Shown: positions 1 to 11,357, counted from the first letter of the stretch. The stretch is DNA of 64,000 nt from Macrothele yani (GCA_039090855.1 CM077007.1:12883515-12947514); one strand, 5' to 3'. Notes: a model not told the origin generated them from the letters alone. Translations and numbers: made by a program.

Positions 1-180
1 TTAGCAGTTTTCTGCCCATCTGGTACGGGGTGATATCCCAGATGCTGTAAAACAGTAACAGTTGAAGACACGGACCACAACTGCGAACCGTTAGGTAGAT
101 GTGCTCATAAAGTTTGTGTCTCGCTACTGAGGGAAGCGACGTAGGCAATAGCGCACGTGTCACGTGACTAGTCAGTCAAA

Positions 181-435
181 ATGGCAGCGTCTGCAGTGGA
201 GAAGGCGTTTTGTGTTCTTGAATTGAGCAAAACTGAATCAGTAACTGTTGTGCAACGGAATTTTCGATCACGATTCGGAAAAGAACCTCCAATCAGAAAA
301 TCTATCTAAGATTGTCATAAAAATTTTGAAACTACGGGCTGTTTGTACAAACTTAAAAGTCCTGGACGACCGCGTGTATCGGAAGAAGACGTCGATAGTG
401 TTTGCACCGCCATTCAGCGAACAAGGTTTTTAGAG
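181..435 (+). pseudogene. Transposase N-terminal HTH fragment (DUF4817-like, mariner-related)
   Basis: From the ATG at 181 the frame reads MAASAVEKAFCVLELSKTES and on to RFGKEPPIRKS, then stops at 307-309. After a frameshift the block KSPGRPRVSEEDVDSVCTAI is readable from 355. These two blocks, in this order, are typical of the helix-turn-helix N-terminus (DUF4817-type) found in many arthropod mariner-related transposases. The catalytic part is absent: nothing after about 435 resembles a DDE/D domain. It is a truncated, frameshifted relic with no function to be expected. The family placement is from memory of motif shape. Confidence 0.65.
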
Positions 436-1061
436 ACAGAACATCTCTGACTGTCTCTGAAAAACTTGAAACATTTACCTACAATTCTGTTACAGGTAAC
501 ATAAAATACCTTACATTGTTCTTGCTTTATAGTGCGTTAAACTGTATACTTCATTATGAATCACCCTGTATATCAAAAATCCTTTCTATGGCTAACGGGA
601 CAAAAGAAATGCACAATTCAATTTCTTCGAAATTCTACCTTTGCAATAAATCTCATACATTCCTCCTTGAACTCTGAAAGTCAGAATTTTGAGATTTTTG
701 AGGGGACACTGTGAAGATGTTATTTCCCGTACAACACATTTTTTTATCTGGTAATTCACAAGAGTAAATTTTTACACAACTTGTATAAAAAAGAAATCAA
801 TCTTAAAATAAATTTGCTACTTTATATACGTCATACAAATCTTAACTTCCGCATCCCTGCATTTCCGGTTTAAAAGTTTTTTCACCAAGACCTTAAATCA
901 CCTTCTTCCTTCAAGGGTATTCAAAACCTTGAAATAAGAAAATTAACAGATAATAGGTCGCTGTTTTCCGATTTAACCTGTTATCGAGATATTATTATTC
1001 TCATTCGTTCCGGAGTTTTACGAAATCTATAAGTTCCTGACACCTGCGAGGTGTAGCGCTT
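436..1061. other. Unannotated AT-rich spacer
   Basis: No convincing coding region, RNA gene or repeat was recognised. The short open frames lack motifs and look like chance. Confidence 0.5.
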
Positions 1062-2680
1062 TTTTACGCTTTCCAACCGTAGGTTGAAGAAGCGTATATG
1101 CTCCAGCTTTTTCCGTCCGTCTGTCGGCACGATAACTCACGTAAAATTGGTTCGATTTCGATGAAATTTTGGTATGTGGTAGGGGACCATCAGGGGACGA
1201 ACCCTATTGAAAATGGGTGAAGTGGGGTCAAAGGTCACGCCATAAAAGCAGGATCCATTCAATTGCCCTTATGCGTCATAACTTGCGTAAATATGGTTCG
1301 ATTTCGATGAAATTTTAGTATGTGGTAGGGGACCACCAGGGGACGAACCCTATTGAAAATGGGTGAAGTGGGGTCAAAGGTCACGCCATAAGAGCGGGAT
1401 CCATTTCATTGCCTTTATGCGTCATAACATGCGTAAATATTGTTCGATTTCAATGAAATTTCAGTATGTGGTAGAGAACTACCTGGGCACGAACCCTATT
1501 GAAAATTGGCAAATTGTGGTCAAAGGTCAGGCAATGCATAAGAGCGGGATTTATTCCATTGCCCTTATGCGTCATAACTTGCGTAAAAATGGTTCGATTT
1601 CGATGAAATTTTGTTATGTGGTAAGGAACCACCTGGGAACGAAACCTATTGAAAATGGGTGGAATGGGGTCAAAGGTCAGGACATAAAAGCGGGATCCAT
1701 TTAATTGCCTTTATGCGTCATAACATGCGCAAATATGGTTCGATTTCGATGAAATTTTAGTATGTGGTAGGGAACCACTGGGCGCGAACCCTACTGAAAA
1801 TGGGCGAATGGGGTCAAAGGTCAGGCAGGGCATAAAAGCGGTATTTATTCCATTGCCCTTATGCGTCATAACTTACCTAAAAATGGTTCGATTTCGATGA
1901 AATTTTAGTATTTGGTAAGGAACCACCTGGGGACAAATCCTATTGAAAATGGGCGAAATGGGGTCAAATGTCAGGGCATAAAAGTGGAATCCACTCCATT
2001 ACCTTTATGCGTCACAACATGCGTAAATACGGTTCGATTTCGATGAAATTTTAGTATGTGGTAGGGAACCACCTGGGCACAAACCCTGTTGAAAATGGGC
2101 GAAATGGGATCAAAGGTCAGGCAGGACATGAGAGTGGGATTTGTTCCATTGCCCTTTATGTGTCATAACTTGCGTAAAAATGGTTCGATTTTGATGAAAT
2201 TTTAGTATGTGGTAGGGAGCCACTGGGGACGAACCCTAGTGAAAATGGGCGAAATGGGGTCAAAGGTCAGGACACTGGAGTGGGATCCATTCTATTGCCC
2301 TTGTTCATCATAACTTACCAAAAAATGTTTCGATTGCGACAAAACGTTTTCAATTTGTTCCGGAGGTATAGTGAACCGGTTCTGTTGAATATCAACGAAA
2401 TGAGGTCAAAGGCCATTGCACAAAAGCAAGATTTGTTTCACAGCCATTATTCTCATAACTTGCGTAAAACTGCTTCTATTGCGACAAAACTTTAGTATGT
2501 TATTCTTGAGGTATACTGAACCGGTTCTGTTGAATATCATTGAAATGGGGTCAAAGGTGAGGACACAGGAGTGAGATTTATTCCACAGCCATTATCCTCA
2601 TAACTTGAGTAATGATTTCCGGTATGTTGGAAAGCGTATCATAATCACTGTATTGCATGATTTTACTAACTTGTTATTTA
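1062..2680 (+). repeat. Family A hairpin-ended tandem array, copy 1 (longest)
   Basis: The copy starts with a subterminal hairpin (ACGCTTTCCAACC / GGTTGAAGAAGCGT) and the leader TATGCTCCAGC. About ten monomers of 146-150 bp follow, each carrying GGTTCGATTTCGATGAAATT, a GTATGTGGTAGGG-like block and GGGGTCAAAGGTCA. The motif TTCGATT falls at 1151, 1297, 1443, 1593, 1739, 1887, 2033 and 2183. From 1443 on, alternate monomers are more alike, so the higher-order period is about 294-296 bp. The last units diverge (GCGACAAAAC variant). The copy ends in a second conserved end with CGTATCATAATCACTGTATT and GCATGATTTTACTAAC. No protein is encoded. Five copies occur in the window. The hairpin ends suggest a non-autonomous mobile element, possibly Helitron/Helentron-like (inference). 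Confidence 0.8.
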
Positions 2681-2916
2681 GAGCCACTGGTTCATGGTGC
2701 AAAGCATTGATTTATATTTGTTTGACTGATATATTAAGTTGGAAAGAAAGTAATATCCGATGAAGAGGTACCCGAAGTCGAAACCACGGTGTACATTGGC
2801 CCCTGAGATTGCGCAGCACGCCTACATGGCATCAAGAGGTAGGTGGCTTATGTCAGTGGAAGTTAGCCGTTAGAAGGCGAAGAGTATAAGGGCCAGACAA
2901 CACGGAAGTGGACTAG

Positions 2917-3935
2917 GAGCACATCCTCCACTGCATGCTGTATGAGTTTCGTCGCGGTAGCACCCCTGCAACTGCAGTAAGAAACATTACCTGTGTGTAA
3001 CCCAATGCCATATCACATCATCAGTGCTGGCGTTGGTTCGAACGGTTTCGAGAGGGAAATTAGGACCTGTAAGACCGTCCCAAAGCCAGAAGACCCGCAA
3101 CCGTAGATATCGACATGCTGAAGACTTCAGTGGAGACAGACCCACGTGTGACAACACAGGAGTTGGCCAAACAGCTTGGGTCTACCCACACGAGTATTAT
3201 CTCGCACCAGCATCAAATCGGGATGGAGCACAAGAGGAGAGTTTGGGTACCCCATCAAATCACAGTTGAGCAAACAGCAAATTCCATGAGTGCATGCGTG
3301 TTCCTGCTTGCACGTGACTTAGTTGAACCGTTCTTAGACCGCATTGTGACATGTGATGAGAAGTAGGTCCTGTATGACAATGTCATTGTCCGGAAACAGT
3401 GGTTGTACCCAAAACAGAAGCCTATGCCGACCCCCAAACAGACAGCAGGACCTTACACCCACGTAAGGTCCTGCTGTCTGTTTGGTGGGATATCTGTAGA
3501 GTCGTGCTGTTTGAGCTGCTGCCGGACAACAGAATCATCACCGCCGATGTATAGTGCTGTCAGCTCGATGATCGGCATGCATTGCTCACGCCAAAACGAC
3601 CGGCACTGCTCAACCGCAAAGGCGTCCTCCTATATCAAGATGGAGCGAGACCTCACTCAGCACGGGCGACCTGTCACAAAACCAGCGACCTGGGCTGGAA
3701 GCTGCTGTCGCATCCAGACTATTCCACGGACATTACCCCCAAGTGGCTACCACCTGTTTTAGCCGTTACAGCATTTCCTGGAAGGACAACGGTTCACCAA
3801 CCGGGACGATATCGAAAATGCACTTACTGACTTCTTTGTGTCCAGGTCGCCACAATTCCATAGGGATGGTATCCAACAGATTCCCAGATGATGGGACCAG
3901 GTCGTGAAGAACGATCTCTACTACATTTTAAACTG
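2917..3935 (+). pseudogene. mariner transposase, degenerate
   Basis: Frames pieced across several shifts give the HTH-linker block ATVDIDMLKTSVETDPRVTT, then the first catalytic block LDRIVTCDEK. There the Trp expected after DEK is a TAG stop at 3364-3366. YDNVIVRKQWLYPKQ, a LLSVWWDI-like block, LLYQDGARPHSAR (second Asp kept as QDGARPH) and PSGYHLF follow. The third catalytic Asp, expected before YHLF, is Gly. The C-terminal SRSPQFHRDG and NDLYYILN end at a TGA near 3933. This is the DD34D family layout, inactivated by stops, at least two frameshifts and loss of a catalytic residue. A perfect hairpin lies inside (separate entry). Confidence 0.8.
3434..3485. repeat. Perfect 23-bp inverted repeat inside mariner coding sequence
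   Basis: Arms 3434-3456 and 3463-3485 are exact reverse complements around the 6-nt loop ACCCAC. The right arm is the expected mariner LLSVW coding stretch, and the left arm is its inverted copy. Confidence 0.9.
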
Positions 3936-4015
3936 ATTTGTACTCTTATATACGGTAATTAGCACTTTTCTGTTTCCGTGCATTTGCAGACATTACTTTC
4001 TTTCCAACCCCTCAA

Positions 4016-5117
4016 TAGAGAAAATTCCCGAAACTATCGATTTTCTAGTTCAGTTATTTGCTTCTATGAATATCTGTGTGTTGTTTTGAAATCACAAAAA
4101 CATCTATTGCCCCTCTGAAATCTGCAGCCCTGTGCACGTACGTTTATGCTCTCTGTGTGCGAATACAATACTTATATCAGTTGTGGCCCAACTGGTGCTC
4201 TAGTGGTCAGAGGCGGTGGCCTATAGTCAGAGATCCTGATGAGTCATGTGATTTACGCTCATCCCATCACTCTGGCATTCCATCCCATTTTTGAACCAAA
4301 TGTGCCAAACTAAAGACGCGTGTCTGCCTATCGGTCTAAGAGTTATATATGTAGCTCCCCCCCCCTAAAAAAAACAACTGTAGAGCTGAAAAACCGTGTA
4401 TCCAAGAAACATACCGTAAGGTTTGTGAATGTTTCACTGCTTAAAGGAAGACGCTATAAATTCTTGAATTCTAAATTCAAAAATGACTCGTATGAGTTAT
4501 CTACTCAGCCAATCGCGCTCATTTTATGTAATCATCATCACAAACCATCCTAAATTCACTACTCGATGAAGGTTTTCTCTGTCTCTCCCACAAACAACTC
4601 TATCATGCGCCACCATTCTATTTCATACCATTCCGACAAGCTTTCTCATTTCCTCCACGCATCTACCACTTGGTCTACTTCTGAGGTATTTTCCTGTCTC
4701 TTGGTATTAATTCAGTTGTCCAACAGTGGTCAGTTCGTCGAGCACTATGTCCAGCTCCTTGTCACTTAAGGGTATTTTTCTTGATCGTGATTTCATCCAC
4801 TATTGTCATTTTCCTGATCCATGAGTTCGTATCATTTTCAGTTACATAAGGCATACATCTCTCATTGCTTCTTTTTTGAATTATCCGCAGCCTCTGTGTG
4901 CCTTTTTTAAGTAACGTCCATTTCTCTGATTCGTAAGTAAGAACTGAAAGAATGCATTTCAGTGTTCATTTATGAATCAGACTGCTTCTGACATTTTAAT
5001 GACGTGCTACTATAAGAAAATTTCGTACTTTAAACCATTTCTTCACTCTGTCGTCTCTTACATATAATCTTGAATAACACTGAGAGATATATAGTGACAA
5101 TAAATGTATTATCAAGT
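4016..5117. other. Spacer with a possible tRNA-like SINE head near 4190-4270
   Basis: Around 4195-4240 the string GCTCTAGTGGTCAGAGGC resembles a pol III A box of a tRNA-derived SINE, followed by CATCCCATCACTCTGG. A B box is not clear, so the call is weak. Nothing else was recognised. Confidence 0.25.
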
Positions 5118-6065
5118 GTGGACAACTCTGAGGTTTTTGTGAGTAGAAAAGGTTTACAGAGATGTTGTATGTCCCCTACATTATTTAAGTTCGATATTGA
5201 GGTTTGTCTCAGAGAATGGTCAGCGAAGTGCAGAAATTTGTAATTACGGATTCAGAATGATTTCGTGTATCATTTGCTGTTTGAGGATGATCAAGTCATC
5301 TTGGCAGAAAATATGGATGACGTAGCTTATATGTTCCGTGAACTGATCTATGAATATGACCGTTGGGTACTTAAAATTAACGAGAATAAAACTGAGCAAC
5401 TTTTCCTATGATCCCAGAGACTTTATCAAAATATATGATAATATTACGTTGAGAATAACTGAGGAATTTAAATACCTCGGATTCATAATACATCAGGATG
5501 GTACATGTCATCATGACATTGATCGGAGAATTAAGGAGGGCAGGAAAGCTATTTCTGTTTTTAATCCTGTTCTTTGGAGCAGCAATGTCTTTCCAAGAAA
5601 GAAAAACGCTTTTTTCTGCGATTGTACAAAGCATCATTTTAAATGGTGTGGAGACGTGGACATTGAATAAAAGACTTCAACAAAGATTATTGGCTACAGA
5701 GATGGACTTTTGGAGGCATTCTGCAAGAAACTCCATATGTGAAAAAGTGCGTAATACAAAAATTCTAGATATTATGAGTGTTAAAGTAGACATTATTCAA
5801 ACTATTGAGATGCGGAGATTGAAATAGTTCAGCCATGTAAGAAGAATGTCATCAGAAAGGCTTCCAAAAATTCTGATGGAGTGGGAGGCTCCAGAAGGAA
5901 GGAAGGAAAGTGGAAGACCAAGAAGAAGAGACGATTAAATAATGTTTAAAAAATGGAGGAGATTAAATAATGTTCAAAAATGGAGGAGATTAAATAATGT
6001 TTAAAAAATAATGGACTGGATGAAGTGATGACCTCGGATAGAGAGAAGTGGTGGAAGACCCTGGC
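5118..6065 (+). pseudogene. Non-LTR retrotransposon reverse transcriptase, 3' part, degenerate
   Basis: The frame reads KGLQRCCMSPTLFKFDIEV (RT motif near the palm), then HLLFEDDQVILAEN, a variant of the FADDQ catalytic box with Ala replaced by Glu and both Asp kept. WVLKINENKTEQ, EFKYLGFIIHQDG, VQSIILNGVETWTL, EKVRNTKILDIM, FSHVRRMSSERLPKIL and GRKESGRPRRRDD follow with several frame changes. This order (YADD-like box, KYLG, VETWTL, RRRDD) matches the C-terminal half of endonuclease-reverse transcriptases common in arthropod genomes. The 5' end, including the endonuclease, is missing, as expected for 5'-truncated copies. The element appears to end in GAT repeats near 6112. Confidence 0.8.
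5932..6009. repeat. 27-28 bp tandem triplication inside the RT relic
   Basis: The unit GATTAAATAATGTTTAAAAA plus ATGGAGGA occurs nearly three times head to tail and breaks the reading frame just after the GRPRRRDD motif. Confidence 0.8.
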
Positions 6066-6114
6066 ATAACTATATTGGTCGAGGATATCCACTTGGTAAT
6101 GGAAATTCCTGATG

Positions 6115-7354
6115 ATGATGATAAAACCATTTCTTTATCTAAAAGGAAGTAAACCTGATACTCACGGTTGAAATATTTTTTACTGATTCATGCGTTTTAA
6201 AACAAATCACTTTCTATGATGCAAACGGTTTTCCAATTTGTTACACGTTGCAAGCTTTGCGGCTGCATGTCAGGCTTGGGGAATTAAAATTGCCTTAGAG
6301 AAACTCTTTTTATATACATTCTTCCACTTTTTTCTAAAGAAACTTCTATCTTCACAATTTCAATGACAGTTGGTTGCGTCACAGCCCTGCTGATGCCCAG
6401 GATCGTCATGAAGATGCTTCAGGCATATTTGAATGGAGGACATGAATAAGATGCATGCCCGTGAAGTGGAAGTGACAGGCAGAAATTACAGTCGGTACGT
6501 GAAATAACAATCCCGATGCGGCCACACTGGATTTACCGCCATCCGGAAAAGATTACTTCACTAAGTGAGTAGCGTAAGCTCTTTTTTGTTTCTTTGTCGT
6601 GATGTACATCACAAAACCTTTCCATAAAAAAAAACGCCTTTGTGTTTTATCTGAAAATAGTGGAAGTTGTTCTTATTGTAGCAAAGAAATTGCAGACCAG
6701 CTTAATAAAATAATAAAAAAAACTTTCTGGCGGGCAAATTAATGATTTCGAGAAGAAACATAACCATCTTAAAAATTTCGTATGAATACCATCATGTTCA
6801 TTAAATTATTTCTCGAATTAGTTTGTTGAGAAAGGATTTTCTCTCTTCCGTTATGCATGGAACATATTGCTTATTTGAAAGCAAAATCAGTTTGGATGCA
6901 CTTAGTTTTCTCCAGTAATTTTATTAAGTTACTAAAAAAAATCATTCTTTTACCACTTCAGCTTTATTCTACCATTTGAGAACAAATTTACGTTTTTGGT
7001 CATAGTTTAGAGAAACAATTCTATTTGAAATAAAGTCTTAAAAATAGTGGTAATTTTTTATGAAGTTTGGTGCATGCTAATGATGATATACTGTGCAAAT
7101 GAATATTATTAATACACAGAAATATTCTTGCTATTCTTGATAATCTGCTGTACAATGATAGTTGCAACACAAAGCATCTCATATAGAATTAATTTGTATT
7201 ATAGAAGAATGTTAGGCGGTATAGTGTTTCAAGATTTTATTACATCATTGAACGTAAGTAAAAGTGAAGCTAAAAAGAACATTTTGCTGTAAAGAAAGTA
7301 TAAATACACATCAGATATTACAAAGCAGAAAATATGTATTTCCTGAATTAATAA
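6115..7354. other. Unannotated AT-rich spacer
   Basis: Both strands were read; no gene, RNA or repeat structure was recognised. Confidence 0.45.
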
Positions 7355-8010
7355 TTTATGGCACTTCCATTTGCCTTAGTGAATAAATTTTGTTTGGCAT
7401 TACCAAGTCTTGAAATGTGCAAACGTTGAGTTTGTCCCAACAGCGATATATTACAACTTGCAATTCTCTTGATGAATAATATTGCTTGTTTTTGTAAAAT
7501 TTTGTTTTCATGTATGCAAGCCTGACAAGTAGCGACTAGTCATTTTCCATTGGATTTAAATCTGGGCTCCGAGACGTCAATTAAATACATATATTTTTTC
7601 ATTTGCAAACCACTGTTTTGTGGAATAGAAACATGGGAGGGAGCATTATCTTAATGGGAAATCCAACAGTTTCCTTCCAGTAGAGGTACCAATGGAATTA
7701 AAGGCTTGTACATTATAGCCTGGCAATTCCTTAATGCCATACGGTGATACGTAATGGCAATATCAGATTTACCGTCATAGCCGAACGCCACCCACACCAT
7801 CAAAACACCTCCTCACATAGGTCTGCTAAAATAATCACTGGGCTCCTTCTGTAAATCATGCCAGTAACATTTATTTCCATCGGAACTGTCTAAATTAATT
7901 GTTTTTCGCATCTGAAAACGCAACACTTTTCAATTTTTCAAACTGCCTTAGCGTTGTTTGGCCACTTCAATCTTCTGCTTTATGTTCACCAGTAACTGTC
8001 TTCTTTTTAA
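7355..8010 (-). pseudogene. Tc3-like transposase, degenerate, C-terminal two thirds
   Basis: On the minus strand the frame gives FSDAKKINLDSSDGNKCYWH (first catalytic Asp in FSD), GVLMVWVAFGYDGKSDIAIT, CQAIMYKPLIPLVPLLEGN, and DNAPSHVSIPQNS (second catalytic Asp). VSEPRFKSNGK stands where SPDLNPIE is expected, so the catalytic Glu is lost. KNKQYYSSREL and WDKLNVCTFQDLVMPNKIYS close the protein. This order matches Tc3-type members of the Tc1/mariner superfamily. In-frame stops occur, for instance before DNAPSH. TIRs were not found. Confidence 0.75.
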
Positions 8011-8680
8011 CACTTTAATTGGGGTTGACAAAATGGGCTCTTATCAATTCGAACGAATACTCTAAGAATTGGTCTTAAGGCGCTCAAACGAATTCGTTTG
8101 GGGTATGTTTAGTGGTTCTGAAGCTCTGCTCATACGAGTTTCCTTAAAACCTAGATCATAAGAAAAGGCTGCTTTCGCTCTTAGATTTGTTATTTGGACT
8201 GGTCATTCAAGCTGATGATTGACACGAATCTTCTCTGATTAATTAGCTGATAAAGAGCTATGGCAATAAATAGGAATTTAAGGAAGGAGAGAGATATTTG
8301 AATCACTTATCATTATGTTTGTTTCAGATTGACTAGCTCTTCCATATCATACTTTGGCTCATTGAAGAGGGAATATAAGACAAGAAGGGAGAGCTTATCA
8401 CCTGTGACAGGCTTATTTTTGGTGCGGCGGAGATCAGAGGGAGTAAAGATAAATCGTTATGTCATGGTCTTCGTAAACTCCCGTCGCTTTGTGAACATTC
8501 TGTTGGGAGAGAACAAAGGTTTTGGGCATCGTTGAGTTCAAGTATATCGGCCGCTTAAAGGGTTAATGTACGCATCATTTTTTGTTTTCTTTTACTTTTT
8601 TGTGACTGTTGTATGAGATACTTTTTTAGACAAAGATCAAGCAACTTCTTTTCTAGACATACTAATAGTTAAATGAAAAA
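8011..8680. other. Unannotated spacer
   Basis: A 68-codon open frame at 8329-8535 has no recognisable motif and no splice context. Nothing else is supported. Confidence 0.4.
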
Positions 8681-8681
8681 C

Positions 8682-9235
8682 AAGTTGGTAAAATCATGCA
8701 ATGCATTGATTATGATACGCTTTCCAACATACTAGAAATCATTACTCAAGTTATTTCTCAAGTTATGAGGAAACTGGCTGTGGAATATATCTCCCTCCTG
8801 TGCCCTGATCTTTGATCCCATTTCGATGATATTCAACAGAACTGGTTCAGTGTACCTCCGAAATAACATGATAAAGTTTTGTCGCAATCAAAGCAAGTTT
8901 ACGTAAGTTATGATGCATAAGGGCTATGGAATAGATCCCGCTCCTGTGTCGTAACCTTTGACCCCATTTCGCCCATTTTCAATGGGATTCGTCCCAAGGC
9001 AGATCCCTACAACATACTAACATTTCATCCAAATCGAAACATTTTTACGAAAGTTATGTTGCATAATGGCGATGGAAATGATTCCGCTCCTATGTCCTGA
9101 CCTTTGACCCCCATTTAGCCAATTTTCAATAGGGTTACTTCTCAGGTGTTCCCCTACCACATACTAAATCTTCATCGAAATCGAACGATTTTTACGCGAG
9201 TTATCGTGCGGACGAACATACGCACACAACGGGTG
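8682..9235 (-). repeat. Family A array, copy 2 (reverse orientation, incomplete hairpin end)
   Basis: It begins with the distal family A end (GGTAAAATCATGCAATGCAT, then GATACGCTTTCCAACATAC), has about three monomers with TTTGACCCC and CATCGAAATCGAAC, and reaches the leader CGAGTTATCGTGCGGACGAA. The terminal hairpin with GCTTCTTCAACCTACGG is missing, so this end is broken or replaced by the adjacent foldback region. Confidence 0.75.
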
Positions 9236-9315
9236 ACGTAATGAAGCAGATGGGAATTGCGACCGCCAGCAAGAGTATGACGTCATAAAACTTTAATAGG
9301 ATCCGCACATTTGTT

Positions 9316-9663
9316 TGTCTACTGACGTCATGAAAATACAGGTCGCGCCATCTTTTTTCTGGACAACTAATGCGTTCCCAAGGATTAAAATTTGAACGTG
9401 ATTAAAATAGCTTCATTTCATAAATTGTAATACATAATATTTTCTCAACCATAACATGCAATCCAACTTTTATTTGTCCACTGACGTCATCAAAGTACAG
9501 GTCGCGCCATCTTTTTCCTGGTTTCAACACCACCAAAGGAAAAGTTATTGATTTTTAATATAATTATGGTTATGTTTTAGAAAATATTAAGTTTTCCAAG
9601 TTATAAGATGAAGTTATTTTAATCAATGTTAAAATTTTTATCCTTGGGAACACATTAATTGTG
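9316..9663. mobile_element. Foldback/MITE-like element between two family A arrays
   Basis: Imperfect inverted arms of roughly 90-100 bp lie at about 9364-9460 and 9553-9663: GCGTTCCCAAGGATTAAAAT reads inverted as ATTTTTATCCTTGGGAACAC, and CTTCATTTCATAAATTG and AACCATAA have partners on the other side. A 47-bp direct repeat (ACTGACGTCAT, then TACAGGTCGCGCCATCTTTT) occurs at 9316-9363 and again at 9475-9521, one copy inside the loop and one outside the left arm. No protein is encoded. Ends and TSD could not be fixed. Confidence 0.6.
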
Positions 9664-9724
9664 AAGGAAATGTGTACAAAAGTTTTTCCATTAGAAGTAT
9701 AGGAAGCAAAATTACTTGACGTCC

Positions 9725-10236
9725 ACCTTAATAAAATGGGATAAGGGCGATGGAATGAATCGCAATCCTATGTCCTGACCTTTGACCACATTTCGTCCAT
9801 TTTCAATTGGGTTTGTCCCCAGGCGGTTTCCTACCACGTAGTAAAATTTCATTGAAATCGAACCATATTTACACAAGTTATGACGCATAAGACCAATGGA
9901 ATGATCCCGCTCCTACGTCGTGACCTTTGACCCAATTTGTCCCATTTTCAATAGGGTTCGTCCCCAGGTGGTCCCCTACCACATAGTAAACTTTCATTGA
10001 AATCGAACCATATTTACGTAAGTTATGACGCATAAGGGCAATGGAATTATTCCGCTCCTACGTCGTGACCTTTAACCCCATTTGTCCTATTTTCAATAGG
10101 GTTCGTCCCCAAGTGGGTTCCCTACCACATACTAAAATTTCATCAAAATCGAACTATTTTTACGCCAGTTATCGTGCGGACGGACGGACAAAGCTGGAGC
10201 ATATACGCTTCTTCAACCTACGGTTGGAAAGCGTAA
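9725..10236 (-). repeat. Family A array, copy 3 (reverse orientation)
   Basis: About three monomers with CCTGACCTTTGACC, CAATTGGGTTTGTCCCC and TGAAATCGAACCATATTTAC end in the leader CGGACAAAGCTGGAGCATAT and the hairpin ACGCTTCTTCAACCTACGG / TTGGAAAGCGT. The distal end is not seen, so copies 2 and 3 may be one array split by the foldback region. Confidence 0.75.
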
Positions 10237-10502
10237 ACAAATACCTCTTGCACTCAGTGACGACTTACGTCCTGTCCTTGTTGTTCTGGGTTTATCCTTA
10301 TTCATTGTAACATATTGCATAGCTCCCAAAGATCTTTCGATTACTTGGCAATTTTTCTGAAAGATTTGTTTCTTCCAAGAAAAAAACACTTGTCTGGCCT
10401 CTTCCTCACGTAACTCTGTTCCCCTCGACATGTTAACGCTGAATGTAGTAGGCTGTTTACTTGCAACAAAAGGAATGAAGAATATAGTGAAAACACAAAT
10501 AT

Positions 10503-10580
10503 GTCCATGGCAGGAATCGAAATGGCGCCTCCTTACTCCGGAGTAAGGGATAAGCTACATGGACAGAATATATCGCCGCA
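10503..10580 (-). repeat. tRNA-like SINE fragment (SINE family 2)
   Basis: On the minus strand: GTCCATGTAGCTTATCCCTT, then the palindrome CTTACTCCGGAGTAAG, then TTTCGATTCCTGCCATGGAC and a tail ATTTGTGTTTTCAC. The arms resemble a tRNA (A-box-like and B-box-like blocks, acceptor ends pair). The 16186-16245 copy shares the CTTACTCCGGAGT core and the ATTTGTGTTTTCAC tail, which points to a SINE family, not a tRNA gene. Confidence 0.55.
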
Positions 10581-11263
10581 GATGTCACACATGCTTTACC
10601 TATGTAGTACGTAACAGGATCTGCGTAGTATAAGTAACGTAAACTACTTAAGCAAAATTTGCATATGGCGTTCTTTAACGCAGTTTTCTGAATTCTATTT
10701 ATAATTGTTTTACAGTGACTCTGGACTGAGGTTTCTATTTTAAAAAAACTAAGTAGATTTTTTTAGCTTTATTTGTTTCAGTTTTTGAACTTTCGTTTTC
10801 TAATAAAAACAAAAAATGCCCGCACCAGTTTTGTTGTTCTCTAACGACCTTTCTATTTGCCGATCGAAAAACGTTACTGTATTTATGATTTCTTTGCACA
10901 GTGTACATCTTTCATTCTTGGGAGTTTACCATTCACGCAAAACAGTCATTCGCGTGAGAGTCACTAAAACAAATGATCCAATTTCCAAGGTGACACTATG
11001 TTCACTGAGTAAATCGTTCGTTAGAAAGATCGTATGTTGCGCTTTGAAAACCACAGCTCACTGCTGCAAGTTGCCCGAAAGAATGTTAGCTCTTCAACCC
11101 TTCACGAGGAGTGATTTACCACCAGCAAGCGATTCGGGCACATCATTCAAATGAATGGCATTCACGTATCAATCTCAATCTTAAGTTTCACCCTATTTCT
11201 TAGCTGATTGCTTTCGCACATAACGGTTGAGAGCAATCAAGTCTGGACATTTCTTTCTTTACC
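10581..11263. other. Unannotated spacer
   Basis: A 112-codon open frame at 10816-11154 has no recognised domain and no codon or splice support. It is treated as chance. Confidence 0.4.
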
Positions 11264-11357
11264 AAACTATGAACATGCCGTTTTATACACGATAAAAAAT
11301 GACGAAAATGGCATTTAAAAACCTTTAATGATAAGTTAAAACCAATTTCATGAGTAC

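Larger units (their letters stand above)
2734..4015 (+). mobile_element. Decayed mariner transposon with TIRs and TA duplication
   Basis: The ends match in inverted orientation: TTGGAAAGAAAGTAAT at 2739-2754 and its reverse complement ATTACTTTCTTTCCAA at 3992-4007, with weaker match outward to TA dinucleotides at 2732-2733 and 4016-4017. The length, about 1.28 kb, is normal for mariner. The left end has lost about 2 bp relative to the right. The transposase relic lies at 2917-3935. Confidence 0.85.
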
